Counted from the first letter of the stretch, positions 25,961 through 37,409 are shown. The stretch is 64,000 nt of DNA from Nonomuraea maritima (GCF_900100395.1 NZ_FNFB01000001.1:708514-772513), one strand, 5' to 3'. Made by a program: numbers and translations. The notes: generated by a model not told the origin, from the sequence alone.

Positions 25961-26452
25961 ATGTCCTACCCCCCGCAGCGCTACTTCGGCGAGCACGGCG
26001 AGCACAGCGGCGTGTACCGGTCCGCGGTCCAGGAGCCCGAGCTCGTCTACCGCAGCGGCACCGACGTCCACTACCTCGCCACCGGCGGCACGACCGGCGG
26101 CGCGTACGGGCTCTACCGGTGGGAGATGGGCCCGAACCCGTCCGGTCCCAGCGCCCACTTCCACCGCACGATGACGGAGTCCTTCTACGTCCTGTCCGGC
26201 ACGATCCGCCTCTACGACGGCGTCCGATGGGTCGACGGGCGGCCGGGCGACTTCCTGTTCGTGCCCGAGGGCGGCGTGCACGCCTTCCGCAACGAGTCGG
26301 GTGAGCCCGCGTCGATGCTGATCCTCTTCACGCCGGGCGCGCCCAGGGAGGCGTACTTCGAGGAGCTCGCCGACATCGCCGCCACCGGCAGGGCCCTCAC
26401 GCCGGAGGAGTGGACGGAGCTGTACCGCCGGCACGACCAGTACATGGTCTGA
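25961..26452 (+). CDS. Single-domain cupin protein
   Basis: 163 residues, AGGAG nine bases before the ATG. A conserved cupin barrel with the metal-binding first motif AHFHRTMTESFYVLSG (two His and one Glu) and second motif PGDFLFVPEGGVHAFRN. C-terminal helices (REAYFEELADIAATGRALTPEEWTELY) are typical of small quercetinase-like or regulatory cupins. Probably metal-binding and cytoplasmic; no reaction can be assigned. It may form an operon with the LLM enzyme. Confidence 0.85.
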   Translation: MSYPPQRYFGEHGEHSGVYRSAVQEPELVYRSGTDVHYLATGGTTGGAYGLYRWEMGPNPSGPSAHFHRTMTESFYVLSGTIRLYDGVRWVDGRPGDFLFVPEGGVHAFRNESGEPASMLILFTPGAPREAYFEELADIAATGRALTPEEWTELYRRHDQYMV

Positions 26453-26526
26453 CGCGGCGCTGCGCGGCGCCGAGCGACGAAGCCCTTACTGTGAGCGACA
26501 GAGATCATCACAGCCAAGGAGACACG

Positions 26527-26847
26527 GTGCACGTCAGACAATCCGCCGTCACCGGCCTGCTCGCGTGCGCGGCGCTGGGCGGCCTGCTCACCGCCCCGCC
26601 CGCCGGGGCCCTCCAGATGCACGACTTCACCGTCGACGGGGTGGCCATCCGGTCGGAGCCGCGCGCCGGGGCCGCGCCGAACGGGCTCGGCAACCCCGGC
26701 GACGGGTTCGAGCCGAACCGGTCGGCGGAGCACGAGCTCTACCGCTGCGACGAGCGCTTCGACAGCACGCTGTGGTACCACGGGCGCAACGCGACGACCG
26801 GCGTCGTCGGCTGGGTGCCCGCCTGCCACCTCATCGACCCCGACTGA
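26527..26847 (+). CDS. Small secreted SH3-like domain protein
   Basis: 106 residues from the GTG at 26527 with AAGGAG five bases upstream. A signal peptide (TGLLACAALGGLLTAPPAGA) would be cleaved near residue 29. The mature part begins with VDGVAIRSEPRAGAAPNGLG and ends with GVVGWVPACHLI, the pattern of bacterial SH3 domains that bind cell wall, with two Cys (ELYRCDERF and PACHL) that could form a disulfide. It converges with the MMPL gene, three bases apart. Function unknown. Confidence 0.75.
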   Translation: MHVRQSAVTGLLACAALGGLLTAPPAGALQMHDFTVDGVAIRSEPRAGAAPNGLGNPGDGFEPNRSAEHELYRCDERFDSTLWYHGRNATTGVVGWVPACHLIDPD

Positions 26848-26850
26848 CGG

Positions 26851-29079
26851 TCAGATGCCGGCCGTGACGGGGTCGGGGCGGCGCGGCTCAGGCTCGGGCC
26901 CGTCCTCCTCGTCCTCCTCGTGACCCTCGACCGACAGGTTCGGCAGGATCCGGTCGAGCCAGCGCGGGCACCACCAGTTGGCCCGCCCCAGCAGCACCAT
27001 GGTGGCGGGCACGAGGAAGCCCCGGATGATCGTGGCGTCCACCGCGACCGCGACCGCGAGCCCCACGCCGAACGTCTTCACCATCGAGTCGGGGTAGGCG
27101 ATGAACGCCGTGAACACCGCCACCATGATCAACGCCGCCGACGTGATGACCCGGCCCGTCGAGCCGAGCCCCTCGGCCACCGCGCGCGCGTTGTCCCCGT
27201 GCCGCAGGTACGACTGCCGCACCGCCGTCAGCAGGAACACCTCGTAGTCCATCGACAGCCCGAACAGCACCGCGAACAGCATCAGCGGCACGTAGCTCTC
27301 GATCGGCACCGAGAAGAAGATCTGCTGCAGGTACGACGAGCTGACCGGCGGGTCCATCCCCACGAGCCGGGTGCCCAGCCCCAGCGAGAACACCAGAGCC
27401 AGCGCGCCGAACGCGGCCCCGAGCGACACCAGGTTCATCACCGCGGCCTTGATCGCGACCAGCGGCGCCCGGAAGGCCAGCAGCAGGAGCAGGGCGCTGA
27501 GCAGCACCACCACGCCGATGACGAGCGGGGTGCGTTCGGCCATGCGGTCGCCGGCATCGGTCAGGCCGGCGACCTTGCCGCCCACGTGCACCTGCACGCC
27601 GGGCAGCTGGAGTGCCCTGACGTCCCTGACCACCTCGGCGGTGCGCTCGTCGCTGGGCGCGTACGCGGGGACGACCTGCAGCAGCACCGACCGGCCGTCC
27701 TCGTTGACCTTCGGTTCGCTGACGTGCGCGACGCCGTCGACGTCCTCCACCTCGCGGGTGAGGTCCTTGACCAGGCGGTCGTCGGCGTCCGCGACCTTCT
27801 CCTGCAGGACGCCGACCACGATGAGCGGGCCGTTGGAGCCCGGCCCGAAGCCGGTGGCCATCAGCTCGTACGCGCGCCGCGGCTCCGAGCCCTGCGCGCC
27901 GTACCCCTCGTCGATGGAGCCCAGCTGGAGCGACAGGGCGGGCGCGGCGAGCGCGCCCAGCACCACGACGCTGCCGATCAGCACCCACCACGGACGGCGG
28001 GCCACCCACGACCCGAGCCCCGCCCACCCGGTGCCCGCGCCGCCGGAACCCCGCAGGAACGGCACCCGGAGCGCGTTGACGCGGTGGCCGAGCAGCCCGA
28101 GCAGGGCCGGGACGAGCGTGATCGAGGTGAGCACGGCCGCGACGACCGAGATGCCGGTGACCCAGCCGAGCGTCGCCAGCAGGGGGAAACCGGCCAGCAG
28201 CAGGGCACTCAGCGCGATGATCACCGTGCCGCCCGCGAAGACGACCGCCCCGCCGGAGGAGGCCACGGTCCGGCGGACGGACTCCACGACCGGCACCCCC
28301 TCGGCGAGCAGGCGGCGATGCCGGGACAGCAGGAACAGCGCGTAGTCGATGCCCACGCCGAGGCCGATCATCGTGGCCATGATCCCGGCCTGCTTGGGCA
28401 TGTCCACGACCCAGCCGAGCAGGCCGATCACGCCGAGTCCCGAGGCCACGCTGACCAGCGCGGCGAAGATCGGAACAGTCGCGGCCACCAGCGTCCCGAA
28501 CGCGAACACCAGCACCAGCAGCGCGCAGATCACGCCGACGATCTCGCTCGGCCCGGTCTTGATCTCCTTGTTGGCGGGGTTGGAGCTGTCGGCGGGCACG
28601 ACCTCCAGCCCGGCCTCGCGGGCCGGGTCGGCGGCCTTGGACAGGTCCTGCGTGATCGTGCCGATCGCGTCGGGGTCGTGGCCCTCCAGACGGACGCTGA
28701 TCAGCCCGATCTGCAGGTTGGAGGAGATACCGCCCATGCGGAACGGCGTGTCGGCCTCGACGACGTGCGGCATCGTGCGCAGCCGGTCGACCGCGTTCTC
28801 GACGGCCTCCTTGCGGTCGTCCTCGAGCAGCGACCCGCCGGGCGAGTACACGAGCAGCTGCACCGTTCCGCCCGCCTCGTAGCCGGACCCGAAGCCGGTC
28901 TTCATGAGGTCGTGGGCGCGCTGCGCGTCGGTGCCGGGGATGCTGGCGTCGCTACTGGTCGGGCTGGGGAAGGCCAGGCTCGCGCCCATCAGCGCGGCGG
29001 CGGCGAGCACCCAGGTCACGAGGACGATCCAGCCGTGCCGCGCGCACCAACCGCCCAGCCGTCCCAGTAACCGCGTCAT
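26851..29079 (-). CDS. MMPL/RND-family membrane transporter
   Basis: 742 residues, proton-driven exporter with two homologous halves, each an initial helix, a large external loop and five more helices. Landmarks are the N-terminal helix WIVLVTWVLAAAALMGASLAF, the repeated GIDYALFLLSRHR (first half) and SMDYEVFLLTAVRQ (second half) motifs, and a cytoplasmic acidic tail (GHEEDEEDGPEPEP). Length is typical for actinomycete MMPL proteins that export lipids or drugs. It is divergent from a TetR gene that is now truncated, so its usual local repressor may be lost. Cargo is unknown. Confidence 0.9.
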   Translation of the reverse strand: MTRLLGRLGGWCARHGWIVLVTWVLAAAALMGASLAFPSPTSSDASIPGTDAQRAHDLMKTGFGSGYEAGGTVQLLVYSPGGSLLEDDRKEAVENAVDRLRTMPHVVEADTPFRMGGISSNLQIGLISVRLEGHDPDAIGTITQDLSKAADPAREAGLEVVPADSSNPANKEIKTGPSEIVGVICALLVLVFAFGTLVAATVPIFAALVSVASGLGVIGLLGWVVDMPKQAGIMATMIGLGVGIDYALFLLSRHRRLLAEGVPVVESVRRTVASSGGAVVFAGGTVIIALSALLLAGFPLLATLGWVTGISVVAAVLTSITLVPALLGLLGHRVNALRVPFLRGSGGAGTGWAGLGSWVARRPWWVLIGSVVVLGALAAPALSLQLGSIDEGYGAQGSEPRRAYELMATGFGPGSNGPLIVVGVLQEKVADADDRLVKDLTREVEDVDGVAHVSEPKVNEDGRSVLLQVVPAYAPSDERTAEVVRDVRALQLPGVQVHVGGKVAGLTDAGDRMAERTPLVIGVVVLLSALLLLLAFRAPLVAIKAAVMNLVSLGAAFGALALVFSLGLGTRLVGMDPPVSSSYLQQIFFSVPIESYVPLMLFAVLFGLSMDYEVFLLTAVRQSYLRHGDNARAVAEGLGSTGRVITSAALIMVAVFTAFIAYPDSMVKTFGVGLAVAVAVDATIIRGFLVPATMVLLGRANWWCPRWLDRILPNLSVEGHEEDEEDGPEPEPRRPDPVTAGI

Positions 29080-29175
29080 CGTTCAGTCCTCACTCGACGG
29101 CTGTCCTGTACGGTCGTACCGGAATACGATAAAGCCGAAATTCCGTAAGGCCGTCTCCCGCAGTGATCTGAGACG
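29080..29175. promoter_or_regulatory. Divergent promoter region between mmpL and tetR remnant
   Basis: Contains an interrupted inverted repeat, CGGAAT at 29120-29125 and ATTCCG at 29140-29145, with further partial symmetry outside (TACGG / CCGT). A TetR operator is plausible here because of the divergent gene pair. TACGAT at 29125-29130 could be a -10 element. Assignment is by symmetry only. Confidence 0.4.
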
Positions 29176-29421
29176 ATGACCACAGCCGACGACACCCGCA
29201 CCCGGATCCTGGAAGCCGCCCGCGAGCTGTTCGCCGAACACGGCTACGCGGGCACCTCCCTGGCCGACATAGCGTCCGCCGTCGGCCTCACCAAGACCGC
29301 GGTCGCCTACCGCTTCCACCCGAAGGACCGGCCGGCCGCCGAACTGCTGTCCCCGGCCGCCGACGACATGCTGCGTCTGCTCGACATTGACGGGCCCCGC
29401 TACCGCCTGGCGGCCGGGTGA
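29176..29421 (+). pseudogene. Truncated TetR-family regulator
   Basis: 81 residues against the usual 180-220. The DNA-binding domain is complete: TRTRILEAARELFAEHGYAGTSLADIASAVGLTKTAVAYRF in TetR register, given here by its parts. Helix 4 and the start of helix 5 follow (AAELLSPAADDMLRLLD), then the frame ends after a short unrelated tail. The ligand-binding and dimerisation domain is missing and I see no continuation in other frames downstream. It was probably the repressor of the divergent mmpL gene. A residual DNA-binding peptide cannot be excluded. Confidence 0.7.
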
Positions 29422-29576
29422 CGCTGCCTGGCCGGCGCGGTGCCGGGGCGCGGGTGGGCCTGCTCCTGGCGCTGTCTGCGGCGGCGGGCCAGGAGCCAGA
29501 TGACGCCCATGACGATGAGTCCGATCGGCGTACGGGTCAGGCGGCGGGCCAGGAGCAGTCTGAGGAAGTTCAGCAT
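29400..29576 (-). CDS. Possible small basic membrane protein, 58 aa
   Basis: From the ATG at 29576 the product is MLNFLRLLLARRL followed by one membrane helix (TPIGLIVMGVIWLLA) and a strongly basic Arg/Gln-rich tail. The positive-inside helix with flanking arginines looks like a real small membrane protein, and it may fill the region next to the tetR deletion. No clear ribosome binding site is seen, and a longer start further upstream is possible. It overlaps the last codons of the tetR remnant on the other strand. Confidence 0.4.
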   Translation of the reverse strand: MLNFLRLLLARRLTRTPIGLIVMGVIWLLARRRRQRQEQAHPRPGTAPARQRHPAARR

Positions 29577-29697
29577 GTGACCCAACTGCCCGGCCGCAAA
29601 GACCGCACGCATCAGCGACGCGGTGCCGCCTGACGGTGGCCCGCGCATCGCATGGCGGCGCTCGATCAGGATGGGGTACGGAAAGGTCGATAAACCG

Positions 29698-31932
<2,235 letters not shown>

Positions 31933-32017
31933 CCTTTCCGTCCTCTACTGAAGGCAACCGGACGGGAACAGTCAACGGTGCTCAGCGCAATCGCTGCCTG
32001 ACCGTGACACAGCGGCG

Positions 32018-33463
32018 TCAGCCGGCGGCGAAGGGTGTACCCGGATACGTCACTTGTTCCTCACCTGGACGTGTCACCTTGCTGACCACCAGGTGCGGAC
32101 CACGGTCAGGGACGACGCTCGACTGCTCCGCCGCGCCTCTCTTCCACCCGTGCGGTACGGCTCCGTGCGCCTCGCGCAGCAGGAGCAGGATCCCGGCCAG
32201 CACGACGACCACCACGACGACGGCGGTCGACCTGGCCGTCCGCCGCAGGGACGCCCCCGTCTGCGGAGAACGCGCCGGGGGAACGTTCAGCGGCCGTTCG
32301 CGACCGGTGACGGCGGGGAAGCTCGTCGTCGGATCGGGATCGGTGACCACCGGCGGCTCGTCCTTGAGCACTTCGGCGGCCTGAGGTGAGACGGCGACCG
32401 TCGCGTCCGGGTCCTCCGCCTCGCCGGACCGCCCGGCGTTCGTCGCCTCATGACCGCCGGACTCATCCGCGGCGTCAGGCTCGGGACTGCCGGCGGACGA
32501 GCCGGTGTCGACGCCGGTGTCAAAACCGGTGTCGAAGCCGACGTCGAAGGGCGCGGTCGCATCGGGGTCCGCCCGCACGGCGGAGTCCTCGGCGGGCGGC
32601 ACGGAGGGGGCCGGGGCGCCGACGGCGGCCATGACGCCCGAGGTCAGCACGTCCGAGCCGATCCTGTCCTGGCCCAGCAGCAGGCGCAGCACCCCCTCCG
32701 CGTCCGGCCGGTCGGCCGGCGCGGGGGCCAGGCACGCGTCCACGATCTCCCGCAGCCTTCCGGTCAGCGTGCCGAGGTCCGGCTTGCCGTACAGGACGCG
32801 GGCCAGCACCTCCTGGTACGTGCCCCCCGCGTACGCGTTCCGCCCCGTGGCCGTGAACACCATGGTCAGACCCCACGCCCACAGGTCGGTCGCCGGCCCT
32901 GAGGGCTCGTTCCTGATGCGTTCCGGCGCCATGTACGCGGGCGTCCCCATCTTCAGGTGCCCGGTGGAGGCGGTGGAGTCCATGAGCCGGGACACACCGA
33001 AGTCGATCACCCGGGGGCCGTCCAGCCCGAGGAGCACGTTGCCCGGCTTGAAGTCGCGGTGCACCACCCCGGCCCGGTGGATCGCCCCGAGCGCGGTCGC
33101 GGTGCCGATGGCGAGCCGGTCGAGCGAGCCGCCCCGGCGCGGCCCCGCGGTGAGGACGTGCTGGCGCAGCGACGGACCCTCCACGTACTCGCTGACCAGG
33201 TACGGACGGTCGCCGTCGAGGTCGGCGTCGAGAAGCTGGGCCGTGCAGAACGCCGCGACCCGGCGCACCGCCTCGACCTCGCGCAGGAAGCGGCGGCGCA
33301 CGTCGGCGTCGCCGGACAGACTGGCGTGCAGAAGTTTGACGGCGACCTGGGCGCCCTGGGGTGACTCGCCGAGATAGACGATGCCCTGGCCACCTTGGCC
33401 AAGCCTGCGGGTCAACCGGTACGCCCCGAGTGCCTGCGGGTCATCGACTCTAAGCTCGGACAT
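32018..33463 (-). CDS. Ser/Thr protein kinase, paralogue of its neighbour, short external tail
   Basis: 481 residues. Kinase domain about 14-270: LGQGGQGIVYLG, Lys43 (VAVKLL), HRDFKPGN (Asp137), DFG from 154, YMAPERI. It shares the unusual AFCTAQLLDA / RFCTAQVIDA block with the next kinase, indicating a local duplication. The linker contains the repeat FDVGFDTGFDTGVDTG, an Asp/Gly-rich motif. One membrane helix (TAVVVVVVVLAGILLLL) is followed by only about 55 external residues without PASTA repeats. The two kinases differ mainly in their sensor parts. Confidence 0.88.
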   Translation of the reverse strand: MSELRVDDPQALGAYRLTRRLGQGGQGIVYLGESPQGAQVAVKLLHASLSGDADVRRRFLREVEAVRRVAAFCTAQLLDADLDGDRPYLVSEYVEGPSLRQHVLTAGPRRGGSLDRLAIGTATALGAIHRAGVVHRDFKPGNVLLGLDGPRVIDFGVSRLMDSTASTGHLKMGTPAYMAPERIRNEPSGPATDLWAWGLTMVFTATGRNAYAGGTYQEVLARVLYGKPDLGTLTGRLREIVDACLAPAPADRPDAEGVLRLLLGQDRIGSDVLTSGVMAAVGAPAPSVPPAEDSAVRADPDATAPFDVGFDTGFDTGVDTGSSAGSPEPDAADESGGHEATNAGRSGEAEDPDATVAVSPQAAEVLKDEPPVVTDPDPTTSFPAVTGRERPLNVPPARSPQTGASLRRTARSTAVVVVVVVLAGILLLLREAHGAVPHGWKRGAAEQSSVVPDRGPHLVVSKVTRPGEEQVTYPGTPFAAG

Positions 33464-33539
33464 ATACCACCATTATGCATCAAATCCCACCATTCCGGGC
33501 ACTGGTCGACGAGCTCCCCCAGGGCGATAACCTCGTCCC

Positions 33540-34352
33540 GTGCTGCAAAGGATCGCCGCGACCCGCTACGTGACCCCGTTGCGGGAGGGCGGCTCGCTGC
33601 CGGGCGTCGTCGAGGCCGACGACCTCGGCACGTACGTGGTGAAGTTCCGCGAGGCGGGTCAGGGGCGGCGAGTGCTGGTCGCCGAGATCATCGCGGCCGA
33701 GCTGGGCCGCCGTCTCGGCCTGCGCACCCCCGAGCTCAAGCTCATCGACCTCGACCCGCAGCTCGGCGTCCGCGAGCCGGACGAAGAGGTGCAAGACCTG
33801 CTCAAGGGAAGCTCGGGGCTCAACCTGGCGGTCGACTTCCTGCCCGGCGCGCTCGGGTTCGACCCGCTGGCCTGGGCGGCCGACCCGCGCTTCGCCGCGC
33901 GGGTCGTGTGGTTCGACGGCCTCATCCACAACATCGACCGCAGCTGGCGCAACCCCAACCTGCTGGTCTGGCACGGCGACACGTGGCTGATCGACCACGG
34001 CGCCGCACTCTGGTTCCACCACAACTGGCGGACCGCCGACCCGCAACGACCGTTCGACGCGAGCGACCACGTGCTCGCGCCGTACGCGGGCGACGTGACC
34101 GAGGCGGGGGCCGAGCTGGCCGGGCAGATCACCCGCGAGCTGCTGGAGTCGGTGACGGCGCTGGTGCCCGACGAGTGGCTGGACGGCGAGGCCGGCTTCG
34201 CCTCGCCGGACGAGGTGCGTGAAGCGTACGTCGACCACCTGCTGCGCCGGGCGCACGGCCCTCGCGCGTGGCTCGTACGCGACGAGCAGGAACGTGCCCC
34301 GAAGACGGGCCCAGGATCGGTCGGCGAGTTCTGGCGGGGAGGCCCTCGATGA
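33540..34352 (+). CDS. HipA-like kinase
   Basis: 270 residues from the GTG at 33540; TAACCT ends six bases before, so likely leaderless. HipA-fold features: N-terminal LPGVVEADDLGTYVVKF with the ATP-lysine, EIIAAELGRRLGLRTPE, catalytic loop DGLIHNIDRSWRNPN and the metal motif LIDHGAALWF. It lacks the N-terminal HipA-N subdomain and no HipB antitoxin is adjacent. Instead the DUF3037 gene overlaps by four bases. HipA kinases phosphorylate proteins such as glutamyl-tRNA synthetase, but the target of this stand-alone type is unknown. Confidence 0.82.
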   Translation: MLQRIAATRYVTPLREGGSLPGVVEADDLGTYVVKFREAGQGRRVLVAEIIAAELGRRLGLRTPELKLIDLDPQLGVREPDEEVQDLLKGSSGLNLAVDFLPGALGFDPLAWAADPRFAARVVWFDGLIHNIDRSWRNPNLLVWHGDTWLIDHGAALWFHHNWRTADPQRPFDASDHVLAPYAGDVTEAGAELAGQITRELLESVTALVPDEWLDGEAGFASPDEVREAYVDHLLRRAHGPRAWLVRDEQERAPKTGPGSVGEFWRGGPR

Positions 34353-34726
34353 CCCGCGACGTCTACGAGTACGCGGTGATCCGCGTCGTGCCCAAGGTCG
34401 AGCGCGGTGAGCTGATCAACGCGGGCGTGCTGCTCTACTGCCAGCCGCGCGACTACCTGTGCGCCCGCGTCGGGCTCGACCCGGTCCGGCTGCGCGCCCT
34501 CGACCCGCACGCCGACGTCGACGCCGTCTGCAGGGCGCTGGAGGCGTACGAGCTCGCCTGCGGCGAGCGGTCAGGCCCGCTCGCGGGCGAGCCGCTCGGC
34601 GGCAGGTTCCGCTGGCTGACCGCGCCGCGCAGCACGATCGTGCAGACGGGCCCGGTGCACGCGGGCCTCACCACCGACCCCGACACCGAGCTGGCCCGCC
34701 TCTTCGACAAGCTCGTACGCGTCTAG
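34349..34726 (+). CDS. DUF3037-family partner of the HipA-like kinase
   Basis: 125 residues, start overlapping the HipA stop (ATGA at 34349-34352), so the two are co-translated. DUF3037 signatures are YEYAVIRVVPKVERGELINAGVLLYC at the N-terminus (given here in parts: VIRVVPKVERGE, INAGVLLYC), FRWLTAPRSTIVQTGPVHAG and the C-terminal ARLFDKLV. The family's function is not known to me; tight coupling to HipA-like kinases suggests it is a substrate, inhibitor or cofactor. It converges on the GNAT gene with one base between. Confidence 0.82.
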   Translation: MTRDVYEYAVIRVVPKVERGELINAGVLLYCQPRDYLCARVGLDPVRLRALDPHADVDAVCRALEAYELACGERSGPLAGEPLGGRFRWLTAPRSTIVQTGPVHAGLTTDPDTELARLFDKLVRV

Positions 34727-34727
34727 C

Positions 34728-35573
34728 TCAGAACAGCACCGACATGAACGTGTCGACCTCGTGGAAGCCCACCTTGCGGTAGACCGCGCGCGCCGAGGCG
34801 TTGAAGTCGTTGACGTAGAGCGTCACCACGGGGGCGAAACACCCCAGCGTGGCCTCGACGACGGCGGCCATCCCGGCCACGGCGTGCCCGCGGCCCCGCA
34901 GTTCAGGATCGACCCAGACGCCCTGGATCTGGCAGGCCTGCGGGGTGACGGCCCCGACCTCGGCCTTGAACACCACCCGCCCGTCGTCGATGCGCGCGTA
35001 GGAGCGTCCGATGCGGATCAGCTCGGCCACCCGCGCCCGGTAGAGGGCGCCGCCGTCACCGAGGTTGGGCGAGACGCCGACCTCTTCGGTGAACATGGCC
35101 ACGCACGCCGGCAGCAGGATGTCGAACTCCTCCGGCCGCACCCGCCGTACCAGCGGGTCGGCCGCCACTGCCGACTTGCTCGTCGTCGCCATGACGGGCT
35201 GCGCCCGTCGGATGGCGCGGGCGCGGCCCCAGTGCGGCTCCAGCCGCTCCCACAGCAGCGAGACGGCCTCGACCGGCCCCACGATGGACGAGCAGCGCCG
35301 CCCCTGACGCCGGGCACGGTCGGCGAAAGCATGCACGGCCTCGGGGCCCGCGTTGACCGGCACCATGTTGGCCCCGGCGTAGCAGAGTGACACGAGGCCA
35401 CCGCGCGGCCCGAACCCCCACATCTGCCCGCCCAGCCTTGCCGGGTTGAGTCCGACCGCCCGCACCCGCGAGGCAACGAAGACGTTCGCGACCGGGTCGC
35501 TGTCCAGGAGAGCGAGGACCTCGTCCCGGTCGTTGTCGTCGAGCACGCGCGACGCCGATGTACGCAGCATCAC
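34728..35573 (-). CDS. GNAT N-acetyltransferase with N-terminal DUF4081
   Basis: 281 residues from a GTG at 35573; TAGTCT ends six bases before it, so translation is probably leaderless. The N-terminal half (DPVANVFVASRVRAVGLNP, LCYAGANMVPV) is a DUF4081-type non-catalytic GNAT-like domain. The C-terminal half has the acetyl-CoA motif GVWVDPELRGRGHAVAGM and YVNDFNASARAVYRKVGF. Homologues commonly sit near ispG in actinomycetes, and dxr-ispG lie about 4 kb away. Acceptor substrate unknown. Confidence 0.85.
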   Translation of the reverse strand: MMLRTSASRVLDDNDRDEVLALLDSDPVANVFVASRVRAVGLNPARLGGQMWGFGPRGGLVSLCYAGANMVPVNAGPEAVHAFADRARRQGRRCSSIVGPVEAVSLLWERLEPHWGRARAIRRAQPVMATTSKSAVAADPLVRRVRPEEFDILLPACVAMFTEEVGVSPNLGDGGALYRARVAELIRIGRSYARIDDGRVVFKAEVGAVTPQACQIQGVWVDPELRGRGHAVAGMAAVVEATLGCFAPVVTLYVNDFNASARAVYRKVGFHEVDTFMSVLF

Positions 35574-35642
35574 ACGGTCAGACTACGCGAAGGGTTACCG
35601 ATTGGCTCATCTAGCGCTGCCCTCGGTAACCCTTTCTTGACG

Positions 35643-37292
35643 TCATCTCCCGATGAGCGGGCCCACCACCCCCACGATGCCGAGCGCGTCCGGCGTGGCG
35701 GGCGCCGTGGGCCCGGTGGGCCCGGTGGGCGCGGTGGCCGCGCGGTGGCGTTCCGCCGACCTGTGCGCGCCGTGCTGCGGGTCCGCCTGCGGGGTGGGCG
35801 ACGCGGCGCAGCGGGCCGAGCGCTGCGGCAGGCTGCCGTCCCTCAGGTACGCCGCCAGGTGCCGGTCGACGCACCGGTTGCCGGACAGCGACACCCCGTG
35901 GTTGCCGCCGGCGTCCAGCACCATGCGCGCGCGGGGGAACTGCTCGGCCATCGTCAGCGCCCCCCGGTACGGGGTGGCGGCGTCGTGGCGCGACTGCAGG
36001 ATGAGGAACGGAGGCAGCTTCGGCGACGCCTTCACCTCGACGGGCGTGCCGCCGCGCGCCGGCCAGAACGCGCACGGCGCGTTGTACCAGGCGTTCGGCC
36101 AGGTCATGAACGGCGCCTCGCGGTGCATCCTGGTCATGTCGGTCCGCCACGTGGCCCAGTCGCGCGGCCAGCGGGCGTCACGGCACTGCACGCTCAGGTA
36201 GACGGCGTAGCCGTTCTCCTCCTTGGCGTCGGTCCTGCCGTGCTTGTTGAACGCGGCGACCAGCCCGTCCACGTCACCGTGCCGCACGTACGACGACCAG
36301 GCCCTGGCGAACTCCGGCCAGACCTTGTCGGTGTAGCCCGCGAAGGTGAAGGTGTCGTCGAGCTCGCTCGGCCCGACGACGCCGCCCGCGGGGCGGGTGC
36401 GCAGCCGGTCGCGCAGGGCGTAGTAGGCGAACGACGTCTCCTCCTGGGTCCTGCCGAGCCGGTAGACCGAGTTGTTCCTGGCGACCCAGGCGAGGAACTG
36501 CCGGTGACGGCGCTCGAAGGCGAGGTTCTGGCGCAGGTTGGAGTCGTACCAGACGGCCGTCGGGTCGACGGAGCTGTCCATCACCAGCCGCTTGACCCGC
36601 TGCGGGAAGAGCGTGGCGTAGACGGCTCCGAGGTAGGTGCCGTACGAGTAGCCGAGGTAGCTGATCTGCGCCTCGCCGAGCGCGGCGCGGATGCGGTCCA
36701 TGTCGCGGGCGCTGTTCTCGGTGGTCATGTACGGCAGCAGCCACGACCAGTGGTTGCCGCACTGGGTGGCGTACTGCCGGGCCCGGTCGAGCAGGATGCG
36801 CTCCTGGGCCGCGTTGCGCGGCACCGCGTCGACCCGCGGCGCCCGGTAGTAGACCTCCGGGTCGACGCAGCGGACCGCGGGCTCACTGGCGCCCACGCCG
36901 CGCGGGTCGAAGCCGACGATGTCGTAGCGCGCGCTCACGTCGGCCGGCAGCGACGTGGCGACGTACCGGGTCAGCTCGCGCCCCGAGGCGCCCGGGCCGC
37001 CCGGGTTGAGCAGCAGCGTGCCGAGGTGGTTCGCATCCCTGGACACCCTGGCCCTGACCCGGTTGATCGCGATCTCGATCTGGTGCCCCATGGGCTCGCG
37101 GTAGTCGAGCGGCACGCGTACCGTCGCGCATTCGAGATCGTCCGGCGCTTCCCTCCCGTCGGTCGCGGGGCAGGGCCCCCAGCTCACCGTGGACGACGCC
37201 GCTCTGCCGCCTGCCACCGCCGTCCCGTTCGCACTGCCGACCCCGGCGACGAGCACCGCCAATCCGGCGACAACTCCAACTAGCCGCTTCAC
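35643..37292 (-). CDS. Secreted tripeptidyl-aminopeptidase-type alpha/beta hydrolase
   Basis: 549 residues from a GTG at 37292 with GGAAGGGGG upstream. Signal peptide LVGVVAGLAVLVAGVGSANG, cleavage near residue 28. The hydrolase fold has an oxyanion region LLLNPGGPGASG, nucleophile Ser in GYSYGTYLGA, Asp in LILQSRHDAATP and His in AGGNHGVSLSG, as in streptomycete Tap/SlpD exported peptidases. A low-complexity C-terminal tail contains repeated TGPT/TAP units that is not part of the enzyme domain. It would release N-terminal tripeptides from extracellular peptides. Two secreted serine proteases lie directly upstream. Confidence 0.87.
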   Translation of the reverse strand: MKRLVGVVAGLAVLVAGVGSANGTAVAGGRAASSTVSWGPCPATDGREAPDDLECATVRVPLDYREPMGHQIEIAINRVRARVSRDANHLGTLLLNPGGPGASGRELTRYVATSLPADVSARYDIVGFDPRGVGASEPAVRCVDPEVYYRAPRVDAVPRNAAQERILLDRARQYATQCGNHWSWLLPYMTTENSARDMDRIRAALGEAQISYLGYSYGTYLGAVYATLFPQRVKRLVMDSSVDPTAVWYDSNLRQNLAFERRHRQFLAWVARNNSVYRLGRTQEETSFAYYALRDRLRTRPAGGVVGPSELDDTFTFAGYTDKVWPEFARAWSSYVRHGDVDGLVAAFNKHGRTDAKEENGYAVYLSVQCRDARWPRDWATWRTDMTRMHREAPFMTWPNAWYNAPCAFWPARGGTPVEVKASPKLPPFLILQSRHDAATPYRGALTMAEQFPRARMVLDAGGNHGVSLSGNRCVDRHLAAYLRDGSLPQRSARCAASPTPQADPQHGAHRSAERHRAATAPTGPTGPTAPATPDALGIVGVVGPLIGR

Positions 37293-37409
37293 CCGGCCCC
37301 CTTCCTGTCATAGGCCCTGCGATGCTGCCGTGAGCAACCGGGCGGTGACGCTGGGTATGGGGAAATGCTTGCCATTCCGTAATGGGCCCATGGCGGCCCG
37401 CACCCACGG

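Noticed and set aside
26920..29070. A 716-codon open frame on the plus strand opposite the MMPL gene
   Set aside because: It is the antisense of a clearly coding transporter; its His/Arg/Gln-rich sequence matches no fold.
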